Assembly: GCA_011388275.1 (NCBI GenBank)
Contig: DSAB01000135.1
Coordinates: 1 to 40,931 of the forward strand
DNA length: 40,931 nt
DNA from: a bacterium
GTDB taxonomy: Bacteria > Zhuqueibacterota > QNDG01 > DSAB01
Direction of reading: 5' to 3'
Each line of letters starts with the position of its first letter. Positions within the stretch are counted from its first letter, which is position 1. A program made the position numbers and the translations under genes. Shown one piece after another: positions 15,959 to 24,830 of this stretch. The notes beneath the pieces were generated by a model that searched no databases, was not told the origin of the DNA, and was given only the letters and a program-made list of their open reading frames with translations.

Positions 15959-17074
15959 CTATTGATCGGTGCAATCCTTTACTTTGTCAAAAAACCAGTC
16001 CCAGAGCGCCCGGTGAAATTCGAAGCTGGGCTCGTTTGCTTCCAGCATGGCACGCAGGCTGGACGGTTCGTCATCCGGATGGATGCGATGCGTGGACGAG
16101 GCGTCGTACAGCATGGGGAATTCCGGATGAAACTGCACGCCCAGAACGGCCGGATAGTCGCGGTGCCCGATGGCTTCCGCCACGCGGCCGTCCATGGACG
16201 TGGCGATCACGGTCAGGCCCAGCCCGGGTTTTCCAACAGCCTGATGGTGGGAACTGACCACCAGCGGCATGTCCGCCTGGGAGAAGGAAAGGTCTCTGAC
16301 AAAGAGTCCGTCATTCAACAGCCGGATACAATGCATGTTGTATCGCAGCAATCCCTTCTCCGCGTAAAGCCGGGCCATGGGATTGGTATGCCACCGCTCC
16401 CGGCTCAGGCCGATGACCGCCTCGTACGTGGCGCATTCGTAGATCTCGGTCCAGATATCCTGAATCAGCGTGCCGCCCGTGCCCACATTCAGACTCTGGG
16501 CGCCGAGGCAGATGCCCAGAACGGGAAAATTTGGTGCCTCCTGAAGAAAGGGAACAAAATCGATGTCCTGAAATCCCCCCAGCAGATGAAAAATGAACGA
16601 GAGCTCGAAAAAACTGCGAACCGGCGTGGTCATCTCCGAAAGCAGGCTGGCTTCCTCTCCGTACAGGTAGGGAGGAATATCCGCGCCCCCGAAAAAAATC
16701 ATCGCGTCTGAATGCTCGAAAACGTTCCGGAATTCCGGCGTGCATTCGTTGGCACCAAAGAGATTCTCCGGATGCAGTTTTGCGGAAATCCGGTGGAAGT
16801 GAAACCAGTCAAGACCCATTTCCTCCACCATGGCCCGGGACAGGCTGTAATCGGTTCGTTCTTCGGCATGGTAGACGCCGACAACACGAAGATCGGCCGG
16901 GAACAATCCCTGCTCCCGCAAACCCAGAATCGAACGAAGGGTGCCTGTGGAGGGATACAGCACGGTGACATGAACGGCTCCCTGTTCCGGCTGATCGTAA
17001 TACCGGTCATTCTGTCCGGCCGCGCCCGCGAAGGCAATCAACAGCAGAAAAAGGACGACTCTCGCGGCTTTCAT
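15959..17074 (-). CDS. Secreted class I glutamine amidotransferase-like (peptidase C26) protein
   Basis: 371 aa. The N-terminal signal peptide (MKAARVVLFLLLIAFAGAAG) implies export, unusual for this mostly cytoplasmic fold. The nucleophile elbow is VLGICLGAQSLN with Cys189, and the partner His is in GVQFHPEFP (~300-308) after SSHHQAVGK. These match the gamma-glutamyl-gamma-aminobutyrate hydrolase (PuuD)/C26 family, which cleaves gamma-glutamyl amide bonds. GGGAGG lies five nt before ATG 17074. Residues ~35-150 form a variable lobe with FFGGADIPPYLYG (the family oxyanion-side Gly-Gly motif). The role is probably periplasmic hydrolysis of gamma-glutamyl peptides or related amides, inferred. The FGGY kinase gene starts 93 nt downstream. 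Confidence 0.83.
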   Translation of the reverse strand: MKAARVVLFLLLIAFAGAAGQNDRYYDQPEQGAVHVTVLYPSTGTLRSILGLREQGLFPADLRVVGVYHAEERTDYSLSRAMVEEMGLDWFHFHRISAKLHPENLFGANECTPEFRNVFEHSDAMIFFGGADIPPYLYGEEASLLSEMTTPVRSFFELSFIFHLLGGFQDIDFVPFLQEAPNFPVLGICLGAQSLNVGTGGTLIQDIWTEIYECATYEAVIGLSRERWHTNPMARLYAEKGLLRYNMHCIRLLNDGLFVRDLSFSQADMPLVVSSHHQAVGKPGLGLTVIATSMDGRVAEAIGHRDYPAVLGVQFHPEFPMLYDASSTHRIHPDDEPSSLRAMLEANEPSFEFHRALWDWFFDKVKDCTDQ

Positions 17075-17283
17075 AAAAACCTCCCGTGTTCGTCACATTC
17101 TTCTTGTATTCCCGCCTCATTTATTTTAAATTACTGGATCCAATGCCGAATGTGGATGAAATTGGATTAAGGTAGCCATTTGATCCAAACAAAACAAACG
17201 GATTTTCACTTTCAATACAAAACCCCGTTCATCCGTGAAAAAGACGCATTCAATGCCGCGGAAACATCCTGGAGGAACCGTTC

Positions 17284-17739
17284 ATGGTCAAACCCGTCAT
17301 TCTCTGTGTCGATGATCAGCGAGACGTTCTGGCTGCCATGAAAAAGAATCTGGAACCCCTGGCCGGCGTTTTCGACATCATGTCGGCCGAATCGGCCGGA
17401 GAGGCCGATGAACTGCTTCACCAGCTGATTGGAAAACAGCCGGTTCCGCTCATCATCTGCGACCATATCATGCCCGGAGAAAACGGCATCGATTTTTTGA
17501 TCCGTCTGGGCAGCGATCCCCGGTTTAAAAATACCCGAAAGATTCTTCTCACCGGACTGGCCACGCATCAGGATACCATTCGGGCCATCAATGAGGCGCA
17601 TATCGACCGGTATCTGGAAAAGCCCTGGCACGAAGACAGACTGCTGACAGCCGCGGGCCATCTGGTCACGCGGTTTGTCGTCGAGTCCGGTCTGGACTGC
17701 CGGTCCATCCGGGACTGCCTGGACCCCGAACAGCTGTGA
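17284..17739 (+). CDS. Stand-alone response-regulator receiver-domain protein
   Basis: 151 aa on the plus strand, against the trend of the neighbours. The receiver fold is complete: acidic pair Asp10-Asp11 (LCVDDQRD), phospho-acceptor Asp60 (IICDHIMPGENG), Thr in ILLTGLA and Lys in RYLEKPW. The DRYLEKPW motif is frequent in receivers attached to HD-GYP or histidine-kinase outputs. Here no output domain follows, only a short C-terminal helix of ~25 residues. GGAGG sits eight nt before the ATG. It may act by protein-protein contact, as CheY or Spo0F do. No histidine kinase gene lies nearby, so its partner is unknown. It is convergent with the oadB-like gene. Confidence 0.88.
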   Translation: MVKPVILCVDDQRDVLAAMKKNLEPLAGVFDIMSAESAGEADELLHQLIGKQPVPLIICDHIMPGENGIDFLIRLGSDPRFKNTRKILLTGLATHQDTIRAINEAHIDRYLEKPWHEDRLLTAAGHLVTRFVVESGLDCRSIRDCLDPEQL

Positions 17740-17788
17740 CCCGCCAAAATGCATCATACGGCCACGCGTGAAGAATCATTCGAAGCGG

Positions 17789-18910
17789 CTAAAAAATCGC
17801 CAAAAACACACCCGCCGCGATGGCCGATCCGATTACCCCCGACACATTGGGCGCCATGGCATGCATCAGCAGATGGTTGTCCCTGTCGTAACGCACGGCA
17901 AAGCTCTGAACCACACGGGCCGCGTTGGGAACGGCCGAGACACCCGCGGCTCCGATCAGGGGATTGATTTTCTCCCTGAGGAAACAGTTCATCAGTTTGG
18001 CGAACAGCACGCCCGCGGCCGTGGCCACGATAAAAGAGAGAAGACCCAGAAAGAAAATACCCAGAGACTGCGGCTTTAAAAGCACCGAGGCCTGCGTGCT
18101 GATACCCACCGTGAAAGCCAGCAGAATCGTACAGATGTCCAGCAGGGCGTTTCCGGCCGTCACGGCCAGACGGCGCGTCACGCCGCTCTCCTTGAGCAGG
18201 TTGCCCAGCATCAGCATGCCCACCAGAGGCAGAGAACCCGGTGCGATGAGAGCCGCCACAATCACGACAATGATGGGAAAAAGGATGCGCTCCCTGGCCG
18301 AAACCGTTCTCGGAGATTTCATGCGAATTACCCGTTCCCGTGAAGTGGTCAGCAGCTTCATCACGGGCGGCTGAATCACGGGCACCAGCGCCATATAGGA
18401 ATACGCGGCAATGGCAATGGGGCCCAGCAGATGAGGCGCCAGCTGGGATGACAGAAAAATGGATGTCGGCCCGTCCGCTCCCCCGATGATGCCGATGGAA
18501 GCGGCTTCGGCGTTGGAGAAACCGAGTGCCAGAGCGCCCAGATACGTGGCAAAAATGCCGGCCTGGGCCGCCGCCCCGAGAAGGGCCGACTTGGGGCTGG
18601 AGATGAGAGAAGAAAAGTCGGTCAGCGCCCCGATTCCCATGAAGATCAGCGGCGGGAACACGCCCGACTTGACGCCGTAATAGATCAGGCTGAACACGCT
18701 TCCCTCGTCATGGATGCCGATGGGAATTCCCGGCCCGTAAGGAATATTCCCCACGATGATGCCGAACCCGATCGGAACCAGCAGAAGCGGCTCGCATTTC
18801 TTAACCACGGCCAGATAGATGGCGGCGCATCCCAGCCCGATCATCACCGCATTGCCCCACGCCATGTTGGCAAACCCGGTTGTGCCGATGATCTTCTGAA
18901 TAATTTCCAT
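17789..18910 (-). CDS. Sodium-translocating decarboxylase beta subunit (OadB/MmdB family)
   Basis: 373 aa, strongly hydrophobic with about nine to ten membrane segments. Signature motifs include GIGALTDFSSLISSP, the Na+-site loop GIIGGADGPTSIFLSS (~140-155), PPVMKLLTT, and GLLSFIVATAAGVLFAKLMN. It exports Na+ across the inner membrane while carboxybiotin is decarboxylated. It is the last gene of the methylmalonyl-CoA operon and its ATG directly abuts the stop of the biotin-carrier gene (TGA-ATG). Given the upstream mutase and carboxyltransferase, the physiological substrate is most likely methylmalonyl-CoA rather than oxaloacetate. Confidence 0.94.
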   Translation of the reverse strand: MEIIQKIIGTTGFANMAWGNAVMIGLGCAAIYLAVVKKCEPLLLVPIGFGIIVGNIPYGPGIPIGIHDEGSVFSLIYYGVKSGVFPPLIFMGIGALTDFSSLISSPKSALLGAAAQAGIFATYLGALALGFSNAEAASIGIIGGADGPTSIFLSSQLAPHLLGPIAIAAYSYMALVPVIQPPVMKLLTTSRERVIRMKSPRTVSARERILFPIIVVIVAALIAPGSLPLVGMLMLGNLLKESGVTRRLAVTAGNALLDICTILLAFTVGISTQASVLLKPQSLGIFFLGLLSFIVATAAGVLFAKLMNCFLREKINPLIGAAGVSAVPNAARVVQSFAVRYDRDNHLLMHAMAPNVSGVIGSAIAAGVFLAIF

Positions 18911-19405
18911 TCACCGATCCTCCGGCTTCAGCAGAATCAGAACCTCTCCCTGGTTGACCGAATCCCCCTCCCTGAACCGAATATCCACCACCACACCCGG
19001 ATTCGGGGCATTGACTTCATTTTCCATTTTCATGGCTTCGATGATCATCACAGGCTGCCCGGCCTTGACCGCGTCTCCTTCGCGGATGAAAATTTTCTGA
19101 ATCTGGCCTGGCAGAGGCGCCAAAATGGAATTCCTGTCTTCCAGGGTTTTGGGGCGAAACAGGGCCGGCTGTCCCGCGCCCGCCGAAACCGAAGCGGCCG
19201 GCACGCTGACCGGTCTTTTTTGAACGGCCGAAGGAACCGTGGTTTCGGGTTTTTCGTCGGCCGCCTTTTCAATGCCCAGATCCGTCAGTCCCACCCTGTA
19301 TTTCCTGCTGTTGACGCGCACCACCGCCTCTTTGGCTGAAAACGCTTCAATGATCACGGAATAGTCTTTCCCGTTGATATCCAGTTTGATTTCTTTCTCG
19401 ATCAT
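18911..19405 (-). CDS. Biotin carboxyl carrier protein of the Na+-pumping decarboxylase
   Basis: 164 aa. The C-terminal biotinyl domain carries EAMKMENEV, with the biotinylated Lys between two Met residues, inside APLPGQIQKIFIREGDAVKAG...ILLKPEDR (~92-164). The N-terminal ~50 residues (KEIKLDINGKDYSVIIEA...) resemble the carboxylase-associated beta domain. A Pro/Ala/Ser-rich linker (~58-88) gives mobility. GAGGTAGGTG precedes ATG 19405, four nt after the OadG-like stop. It shuttles the carboxyl group from the MmdA-type carboxyltransferase to the membrane beta subunit. It is equivalent to MmdC of Veillonella or Propionigenium-type enzymes. Confidence 0.93.
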   Translation of the reverse strand: MIEKEIKLDINGKDYSVIIEAFSAKEAVVRVNSRKYRVGLTDLGIEKAADEKPETTVPSAVQKRPVSVPAASVSAGAGQPALFRPKTLEDRNSILAPLPGQIQKIFIREGDAVKAGQPVMIIEAMKMENEVNAPNPGVVVDIRFREGDSVNQGEVLILLKPEDR

Positions 19406-19409
19406 ACAC

Positions 19410-19760
19410 CTACCTCAAACGATGGGACCGCTGTCCGTACCGGAATCCGACTTTCCACGGGGCTCTTTCATCCCCCCGTTCAAAGGTCACCCGGCTCTCC
19501 AGACCTTCGAAGTGGAGCTTGCGGTACACTTCGATGGCCGCCGCGATGGCCGCCTGATGGTCTTCGGGCACCTCTCTGCCTGAAAAGACGGGTTTCACGC
19601 GCCTCTTTTCCTCATTGCCGGACACGTCTGCCGGCCTGGCCGAAAACACCCGATTGAAAACATGGATCACCGAAGCGATGAGCACCAGACCCATGAATAC
19701 CACCGCGAGACCGCTCAGAAAAATGTTGAATCCGTTGTTGGCAACAATGTTCTGCAGCAT
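19410..19760 (-). CDS. Decarboxylase gamma (OadG-like) subunit
   Basis: 116 aa with one N-terminal transmembrane helix (NIFLSGLAVVFMGLVLIASV, ~12-31), followed by a charged cytoplasmic part. The GLAVVFMGL segment and small size are typical of OadG/MmdD-type subunits, which hold the alpha and beta subunits together. The C-terminal part contains EDHQAAIAAAIEVYRKLH, the conserved helix of this family. It lies between the carboxyltransferase gene and the biotin carrier gene with gaps of only 16 and 4 nt. Sequence similarity in this family is low, so the assignment rests on topology plus operon position. Confidence 0.85.
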   Translation of the reverse strand: MLQNIVANNGFNIFLSGLAVVFMGLVLIASVIHVFNRVFSARPADVSGNEEKRRVKPVFSGREVPEDHQAAIAAAIEVYRKLHFEGLESRVTFERGDERAPWKVGFRYGQRSHRLR

Positions 19761-19776
19761 CTTCGTCCTCTATATT

Positions 19777-21327
19777 CTATAAAGGAATGTTCCCGTGTTT
19801 CCGGACCGGATTTTCATCCCGCTTGTTCTTCAGCATTTCCAGGGCCTTGATCAGTTTGTACCGGGTTACCTTGGGCTCGATCACCTCATCCACGATTCCC
19901 TTGCCGGCCGCCACATAGGGATTGGCGAACCGCTCTCGGTATTCCTGTATCTTTTCCTGAAGCTTCTTTTCGGGATCCGCGGCATCGCGTATCTCCTTCG
20001 AGAAAATGATTTCACTGGCTCCTTCCGGACCCATCACGGCGATCTCCGCCGACGGCCACGCGTAACTGATGTCGCCCCTCAAATGTTTCGAGTTCATGAC
20101 GCAGAAAGCGCCGCCGTACCCTTTCCGGGTGATCACGGTAATCTTGGGCACCGTGGCCTCCGCATAGGCATAGAGCATTTTGGCCCCGTGCTTGATAATG
20201 CCGTTGTATTCCTGTACCGTACCGGGCATGAATCCGGGCACATCCTCGAAGGTGACGATGGGAATGTTGAAACAGTCGCAGAACCGAATGAAACGGGCGG
20301 CCTTGCCGGAGGCGTTGGAATCGAGCACGCCGGCCAGAACTTTCGGCTGATTGGCAACGATGCCCACGGCCCTTCCGTTCAGGTCGCCGAACCCGATGAT
20401 GATATTGGGCGCATAGAGCTCCTGAACTTCCAGAAACTCTCCGTCGTCCAGAATTTTGAGAACCACTTCCCGCATGTCATAGGGTTTGTTCGGATTCTCC
20501 GGTACCAGATAATTGAGGTCCGGTTCGACCCGGTCCGGCGGGTCTTCGGTGGACACCACCAGAGGTTCTTCCATGTTGTTCTGAGGCAGATACTTGATCA
20601 GTTTCCGAATTCCCTCAAACAGGGACGGCTCGTCATCAAAAGTGAAATGCGTGATGCCGCTCTTCACCGCATGCACGTCGGCACCGCCCAGTTCATCGGC
20701 CGTGACATCCTCATGGGTCACGGCCTTGACAATTTTCGGACCGGTTAAAAACATGAACGAAGTCTTGCGCACCATGAAGATAAAATCGGTCAGTGCGGGT
20801 GAGTAGACGGCCCCTCCGGCCGCGGGACCTACCACCGCGCTGATCTGCGGCACAACACCCGAATACAGCACGTTGTTCAGAAAGATGTTGGTATAACCGG
20901 CCAGCGAATCCACGCCTTCCTGAATCCGGGCCCCTCCGGAATCGTTGATGCCGATAATGGGCGCCCCGACCTTGGCCGACATCTGCTGAACCTTGACCAC
21001 TTTTTCGGCCACCACCTGCGACAGGGATCCGCCGTAAACCGTAAAATCGAAGGAATAGACAAACACCAGGCGGCCGTGAATGGATCCGTAACCCGTGATG
21101 ATGCCGTCGCCGTAATAGCGTTTGTCTTCCACCTCCCGGTCCGTCCGTTCGGAGATGCGGAACATATCCAGCTCTTCGAAGCTGTTCTCGTCCAGAAGCA
21201 GGTTGACCCGTTCCCGGGCGGTCAGTTTGCCGCGTTCGTGCTGCCTGTCGATGGATTTCTTCCCGCCGCCCATTCGGGCAAGCTCCTGCTTCTCCTTCAA
21301 TTCGAGAATCTTGCGCTCTCTACTCAT
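19777..21327 (-). CDS. mmdA: Methylmalonyl-CoA decarboxylase carboxyltransferase (alpha) subunit
   Basis: 516 aa, the standard length for the MmdA/PccB carboxyltransferase family. Motifs: N-terminal GGGKKSIDRQHERGKLTARERV, first crotonase-like half with GGSLSQVVAEKVVKVQQMS and INDSGGARIQEGVDSL (oxyanion Gly-Gly), second half with VANQPKVLAGVLDSNASGKAARFIRFCD and TFEDVPGFMPGTVQE. It transfers CO2 from (S)-methylmalonyl-CoA to biotin. No biotin-carboxylase gene accompanies it, while membrane subunits do, so a decarboxylase/Na+ pump role fits better than propionyl-CoA carboxylase. The gene overlaps the epimerase gene by 8 nt. Confidence 0.95.
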   Translation of the reverse strand: MSRERKILELKEKQELARMGGGKKSIDRQHERGKLTARERVNLLLDENSFEELDMFRISERTDREVEDKRYYGDGIITGYGSIHGRLVFVYSFDFTVYGGSLSQVVAEKVVKVQQMSAKVGAPIIGINDSGGARIQEGVDSLAGYTNIFLNNVLYSGVVPQISAVVGPAAGGAVYSPALTDFIFMVRKTSFMFLTGPKIVKAVTHEDVTADELGGADVHAVKSGITHFTFDDEPSLFEGIRKLIKYLPQNNMEEPLVVSTEDPPDRVEPDLNYLVPENPNKPYDMREVVLKILDDGEFLEVQELYAPNIIIGFGDLNGRAVGIVANQPKVLAGVLDSNASGKAARFIRFCDCFNIPIVTFEDVPGFMPGTVQEYNGIIKHGAKMLYAYAEATVPKITVITRKGYGGAFCVMNSKHLRGDISYAWPSAEIAVMGPEGASEIIFSKEIRDAADPEKKLQEKIQEYRERFANPYVAAGKGIVDEVIEPKVTRYKLIKALEMLKNKRDENPVRKHGNIPL

Positions 21328-21739
21328 GTGCCTCTCCCTGTTTCACCTCGCAGATTTCCGTCAGGACGCGGCCTGAAGAACCGGGATGAATAAAGGCGAT
21401 TCGTGACCCGTGAGCCCCGTCCCTGGGCTGTTCATCGATCATTTGAACCCCGCTTTTCCTGAAAGACCGGATCTGGGAATCGATGTCATCGCTCTGATAG
21501 GCCAGATGATGGATTCCCTCCCCTTTTTTCTCCAGAAATTTGGCGATGGGGCTGTCCGGCGAAGTCGGCTCCAGAAGCTCGATCTGAACCTCCCCCACGC
21601 GGAACATGGCGATCTTCACCTTTTGATCCGGAACGGTTTCCGTGCCGGCCGGAATCAACCCCAGAACATCCCGGTAAAAGGGGATATGATCATCCAGAGA
21701 GCGAACCGCGATCCCGATATGACTGATTCTGGTAATCAT
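21320..21739 (-). CDS. mce: Methylmalonyl-CoA epimerase
   Basis: 139 aa with the vicinal-oxygen-chelate fold. It begins with RISHIGIAVRSLDDHIPFYRDVLGL (metal-binding His ~7), followed by VQIELLEPTSPDSPIAKFLEKKGEGIHHLAY (His ~77 and the catalytic Glu region) and a C-terminal GSRIAFIHP. It interconverts (S)- and (R)-methylmalonyl-CoA, linking the B12 mutase product with the decarboxylase substrate. It overlaps meaB upstream by 4 nt and mmdA downstream by 8 nt, which indicates tight translational coupling. Confidence 0.95.
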   Translation of the reverse strand: MITRISHIGIAVRSLDDHIPFYRDVLGLIPAGTETVPDQKVKIAMFRVGEVQIELLEPTSPDSPIAKFLEKKGEGIHHLAYQSDDIDSQIRSFRKSGVQMIDEQPRDGAHGSRIAFIHPGSSGRVLTEICEVKQGEAHE

Positions 21740-22692
21740 CGCACTTTTGCCTCCCTGAAAAAAGAATCCAGCTGTTTCTGAATAAACCGGTAGGGCGGAT
21801 GAACGCCGTCGAGAATCGCATCAACCCACTGCTGCGTGCGTTCGTCCACTCGAAGCCAGCCGCGAACCTGCGATTCGATTTTTTCGGCAAGAATACGGTG
21901 AATCTCGGCGGAAAGCCGGTCTCTTCGGCGTTTCTCAAGCCGCCCGGACGACCGCAGTTTTTCCGTATAGGCGTCGATCGCCTCCAGAAGATCGTCGACG
22001 CCCTGATCGAGAGCCGCGGCCGTCATGGCTACCGGATTCTTGTCCTGCGGATTTTCTGCGTATTTCATGTCCAGAACATAATCCACTTCCGCGCGGATTT
22101 TCCGGGCCTCGTCCTTGTCGCTTTTGTTGATCACAAACAGATCGCCGATCTCCATGACCCCGGCCTTCAGGGCCTGAATCTCATCGCCCATTCCCGGAAC
22201 CAGGATCAGCAGCACCAGATCGGAAAGGCCCATGACTTCGATCTCCGTCTGTCCGACTCCGATGGTTTCTATTATTATATAGTCGAAACCCGCCGCATCG
22301 AGCACCCTGACGGCGTCTCCGGTGGCGCCGGACACTCCGCCCAGATACCCCCGCGAAGCCATGGACCGGATAAAAACGCCCTCGTCTTCCGCGTGGCTCT
22401 GCATGCGCAGTCTGTCGCCCAGAATGGCGCCTCCGCTGAAGGGTGAGCTGGGGTCCACGGCGATCACACCGACCCTGCTTCCCCGGCCGCGCAGACGCGT
22501 GATCAATCGGTCCACGAGTGTGCTCTTTCCGGACCCGGGAGCGCCGGTCACTCCCCAGACCAGGGCGCGGCCGCCCAGGGGAAACAACTCGTCGATCAGC
22601 GCCTCTCTCGAACCGGAGTCATTCTCCACGCAGGTCAGAGCCCGGGCCACGGCCCGAAGCTCTCCGGCGCGAATGGAATCGATCCGGTTCAT
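21736..22692 (-). CDS. meaB: MeaB/ArgK-type GTPase, methylmalonyl-CoA mutase chaperone
   Basis: 318 aa. G1 P-loop WGVTGAPGSGKSTLVDRL (~44-61), VAVDPSSPFSGGAILGDRLRM (~78-99), and a G4-type NKSD motif (INKSDKDEA) are all present. The family protects and reloads the adenosylcobalamin-dependent mutase. Its operon position between the mutase small subunit and the epimerase supports this. Overlaps of 4 nt on both sides indicate translational coupling. The C-terminal helical dimerisation arm (~260-318) is intact. Confidence 0.95.
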   Translation of the reverse strand: MNRIDSIRAGELRAVARALTCVENDSGSREALIDELFPLGGRALVWGVTGAPGSGKSTLVDRLITRLRGRGSRVGVIAVDPSSPFSGGAILGDRLRMQSHAEDEGVFIRSMASRGYLGGVSGATGDAVRVLDAAGFDYIIIETIGVGQTEIEVMGLSDLVLLILVPGMGDEIQALKAGVMEIGDLFVINKSDKDEARKIRAEVDYVLDMKYAENPQDKNPVAMTAAALDQGVDDLLEAIDAYTEKLRSSGRLEKRRRDRLSAEIHRILAEKIESQVRGWLRVDERTQQWVDAILDGVHPPYRFIQKQLDSFFREAKVR

Positions 22693-23096
22693 CGGGATTC
22701 GATCCGCGGCCGCTGAGCCTCGATGAAATCGATCACATCCTGTATGGGCGTGCCGGGCGTGAAAACAGCCTCCACGCCGCGGGTTTTCAGCCCGGGAATA
22801 TCGTCTTCGGGAATCACGCCGCCGCCGAATACGATGATATCCTCCGCGCCCTCCTTTTTCAGGGCATCGACCACACCGGGAAACAGCTCGTTGTGCGCGC
22901 CGGAAAGAAGGCTCAGCCCGATGAAATCCACATCCTCCTGAATCGCGGTCTTCACAATGGCCTGAATGGATTGGCGGATTCCGGTGTAGATCACTTCATA
23001 TCCCGCGTCCTTCAGCGCGCGGGCGATGTATTTGGCGCCCCGGTCATGGCCGTCCAGCCCCGGTTTGGCCACCAGGATTCGAATGGTTTTTGCCAT
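22689..23096 (-). CDS. Methylmalonyl-CoA mutase small subunit (B12-binding domain)
   Basis: 135 aa from ATG 23096; a longer frame to 23183 would overlap the mutase large-subunit gene. The cobalamin-binding signature D-x-H-x-x-G is seen in KPGLDGHDRGAKYIA (~12-26), with the later SLLSGAHNELFPGVVDAL and GGGVIPEDD segments of the Rossmann-like B12 domain. It complements the large subunit as a split enzyme, the arrangement common in archaea and many anaerobes. It gives the adenosylcobalamin half-site needed for succinyl-CoA/methylmalonyl-CoA rearrangement. Confidence 0.95.
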   Translation of the reverse strand: MAKTIRILVAKPGLDGHDRGAKYIARALKDAGYEVIYTGIRQSIQAIVKTAIQEDVDFIGLSLLSGAHNELFPGVVDALKKEGAEDIIVFGGGVIPEDDIPGLKTRGVEAVFTPGTPIQDVIDFIEAQRPRIESR

Positions 23097-23109
23097 GAGT
23101 CTTCCTTCT

Positions 23110-24777
23110 CTACAAAACCACGGTTTCCCTGTATTCTCCGAAAACACGGCGCAGAACACCGCAGATCTCTCCCAGAGATCCATACGCGCGGGCCGCGTCG
23201 AGAATCAGCGGCATCAGGTTCACGCCGGGATTCCGGGCTCCTTTCTCCAGCGCGTCCAGGGCGTTTTCCACTTCGGTCTGACTGCGCTGAGCCCGGACCC
23301 CGGCCAGCTTCTTCATCTGCACTTCACGCAGTTTGGGATTGACCTTCAGAATCTCCCTGGGAGGTTCTGCATCGACCTTGTATTGATTCACTCCGACCAG
23401 AATCCGTTCTCTTTTTTCGATCTCACGCTGATACCGGTAAGCCGAGTCCTGAATCTCCTTCTGCACGAACCCTTTCTCGATCGCCTCCACCATTCCCCCC
23501 AGCTCTTCGATCTTGACCAGATACTCCATCACTTTCTCTTCGATCCGGTCCGTCAGGGCTTCCACGTAATAGGATCCGGCCAGGGGATCTACCGTGTGGG
23601 TCACGCCCGATTCATGGGCCACGATCTGCTGGGTCCGCAGGGCCACGCGGACCGCCTCTTCCGTGGGCAGGCCCAGGGCTTCATCCCGCGAGTTGGTATG
23701 CAGGCTCTGGGTTCCTCCGAAAACCGCGGCCAGCGTCTGAAGGGTCACGCGCACGATGTTGTTGTCCGGCTGCTGGGCCGTCAGCGTGCTTCCGCCGGTC
23801 TGGGTGTGAAACCGAAGCATCATGGATTTGGCGTTTCTGGCTCCGAAACGATCCCGCATGATCTTCGCCCAGATCCGCCGGGCGGCCCGGAATTTGGCCA
23901 CCTCCTCCAGCAAATCGTTGTGCGCGTTGAAAAAGAAGGAGAGGCGGCCCGCGAAAAGGTCCACGTCCATGCCGGCATCGAGCGCGGCTTTCACATAGGC
24001 GATGCCGTCGGCCAGAGTAAAGGCCACTTCCTGGGCCGCCGTGGATCCCGCTTCCCGAATATGATATCCCGAAATGCTGATGGTGTTCCACAGGGGAACC
24101 TCCCGGGCGCAGTATTCGAAAATATGGGTGATCAGGCGCAGAGACGGCTGGGGCGGGAAGATGTAGGTTCCGCGCGCGATGTACTCCTTGAGAATGTCAT
24201 TCTGAATGGTGCCGCGCAGCCTTTCTCTGGCGACACCCTGTTTTTCTCCCACCGCGATGTAAAAGGCCAGCAAAACCGCGGCCGGCGCGTTGATGGTCAT
24301 GGAGGTCGAGACCTTGTCCAGGGGAATCCCGTCAAACAGAATCTCCATGTCACTCAGGGTATCGATGGCCACCCCGACTTTGCCCACCTCGCCGATGCTG
24401 TGCGAATCGTCGGAATCGTAGCCGATCTGCGTCGGAAGATCGAATGCCACGGACAGGCCGGTCTGCCCCTGTTCGAGCAGGTATTGATACCGGGCGTTGG
24501 ATTCCTCGGCCGTGCCGAATCCCGCGTACTGGCGCATGGTCCAAAGGCGCCCCCGGTACATGGTCGGCTGAACACCCCGGGTGAAAGGGTATTCACCCGG
24601 AAAGCCCAGTTTTTCAACATAGGCATCCTCGCTCAACGATTCCGGCACTTCGACGCGGTTGACCGGCAGCCAGGACCCGGTGCTGAATTCGGCCTTGCGT
24701 TCCGGAAAGGCATCCAGTGCCGGTTTCAGCGTCCTGGCTTCCCATTGTTTTTGTCTGTTTTCGATTTTTTTCGGCAT
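23110..24777 (-). CDS. Methylmalonyl-CoA mutase large (catalytic) subunit
   Basis: 555 aa, typical for the separate N-terminal TIM-barrel chain. Diagnostic motifs: [19 protein letters not shown] (~65-83), [53 protein letters not shown], and [23 protein letters not shown]. It catalyses reversible conversion of succinyl-CoA and (R)-methylmalonyl-CoA in the cytoplasm. It is the first gene of an eight-gene operon running to 17789; the small subunit starts 13 nt downstream. The upstream AT-rich region with a palindrome (24831-24842) probably holds the promoter. There is only a weak SD (AGGGTGG). Confidence 0.96.
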   Translation of the reverse strand: MPKKIENRQKQWEARTLKPALDAFPERKAEFSTGSWLPVNRVEVPESLSEDAYVEKLGFPGEYPFTRGVQPTMYRGRLWTMRQYAGFGTAEESNARYQYLLEQGQTGLSVAFDLPTQIGYDSDDSHSIGEVGKVGVAIDTLSDMEILFDGIPLDKVSTSMTINAPAAVLLAFYIAVGEKQGVARERLRGTIQNDILKEYIARGTYIFPPQPSLRLITHIFEYCAREVPLWNTISISGYHIREAGSTAAQEVAFTLADGIAYVKAALDAGMDVDLFAGRLSFFFNAHNDLLEEVAKFRAARRIWAKIMRDRFGARNAKSMMLRFHTQTGGSTLTAQQPDNNIVRVTLQTLAAVFGGTQSLHTNSRDEALGLPTEEAVRVALRTQQIVAHESGVTHTVDPLAGSYYVEALTDRIEEKVMEYLVKIEELGGMVEAIEKGFVQKEIQDSAYRYQREIEKRERILVGVNQYKVDAEPPREILKVNPKLREVQMKKLAGVRAQRSQTEVENALDALEKGARNPGVNLMPLILDAARAYGSLGEICGVLRRVFGEYRETVVL

Positions 24778-24830
24778 GAACCACCCTGCAAATTAAACTC
24801 CGCTAATGATTATCGTTTGAATAGCTTATA

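Noticed and set aside
19777-21327. Propionyl-CoA carboxylase beta subunit as primary name
   Set aside because: No biotin carboxylase subunit is present and the operon encodes membrane Na+-pump subunits, so decarboxylase is the better call.
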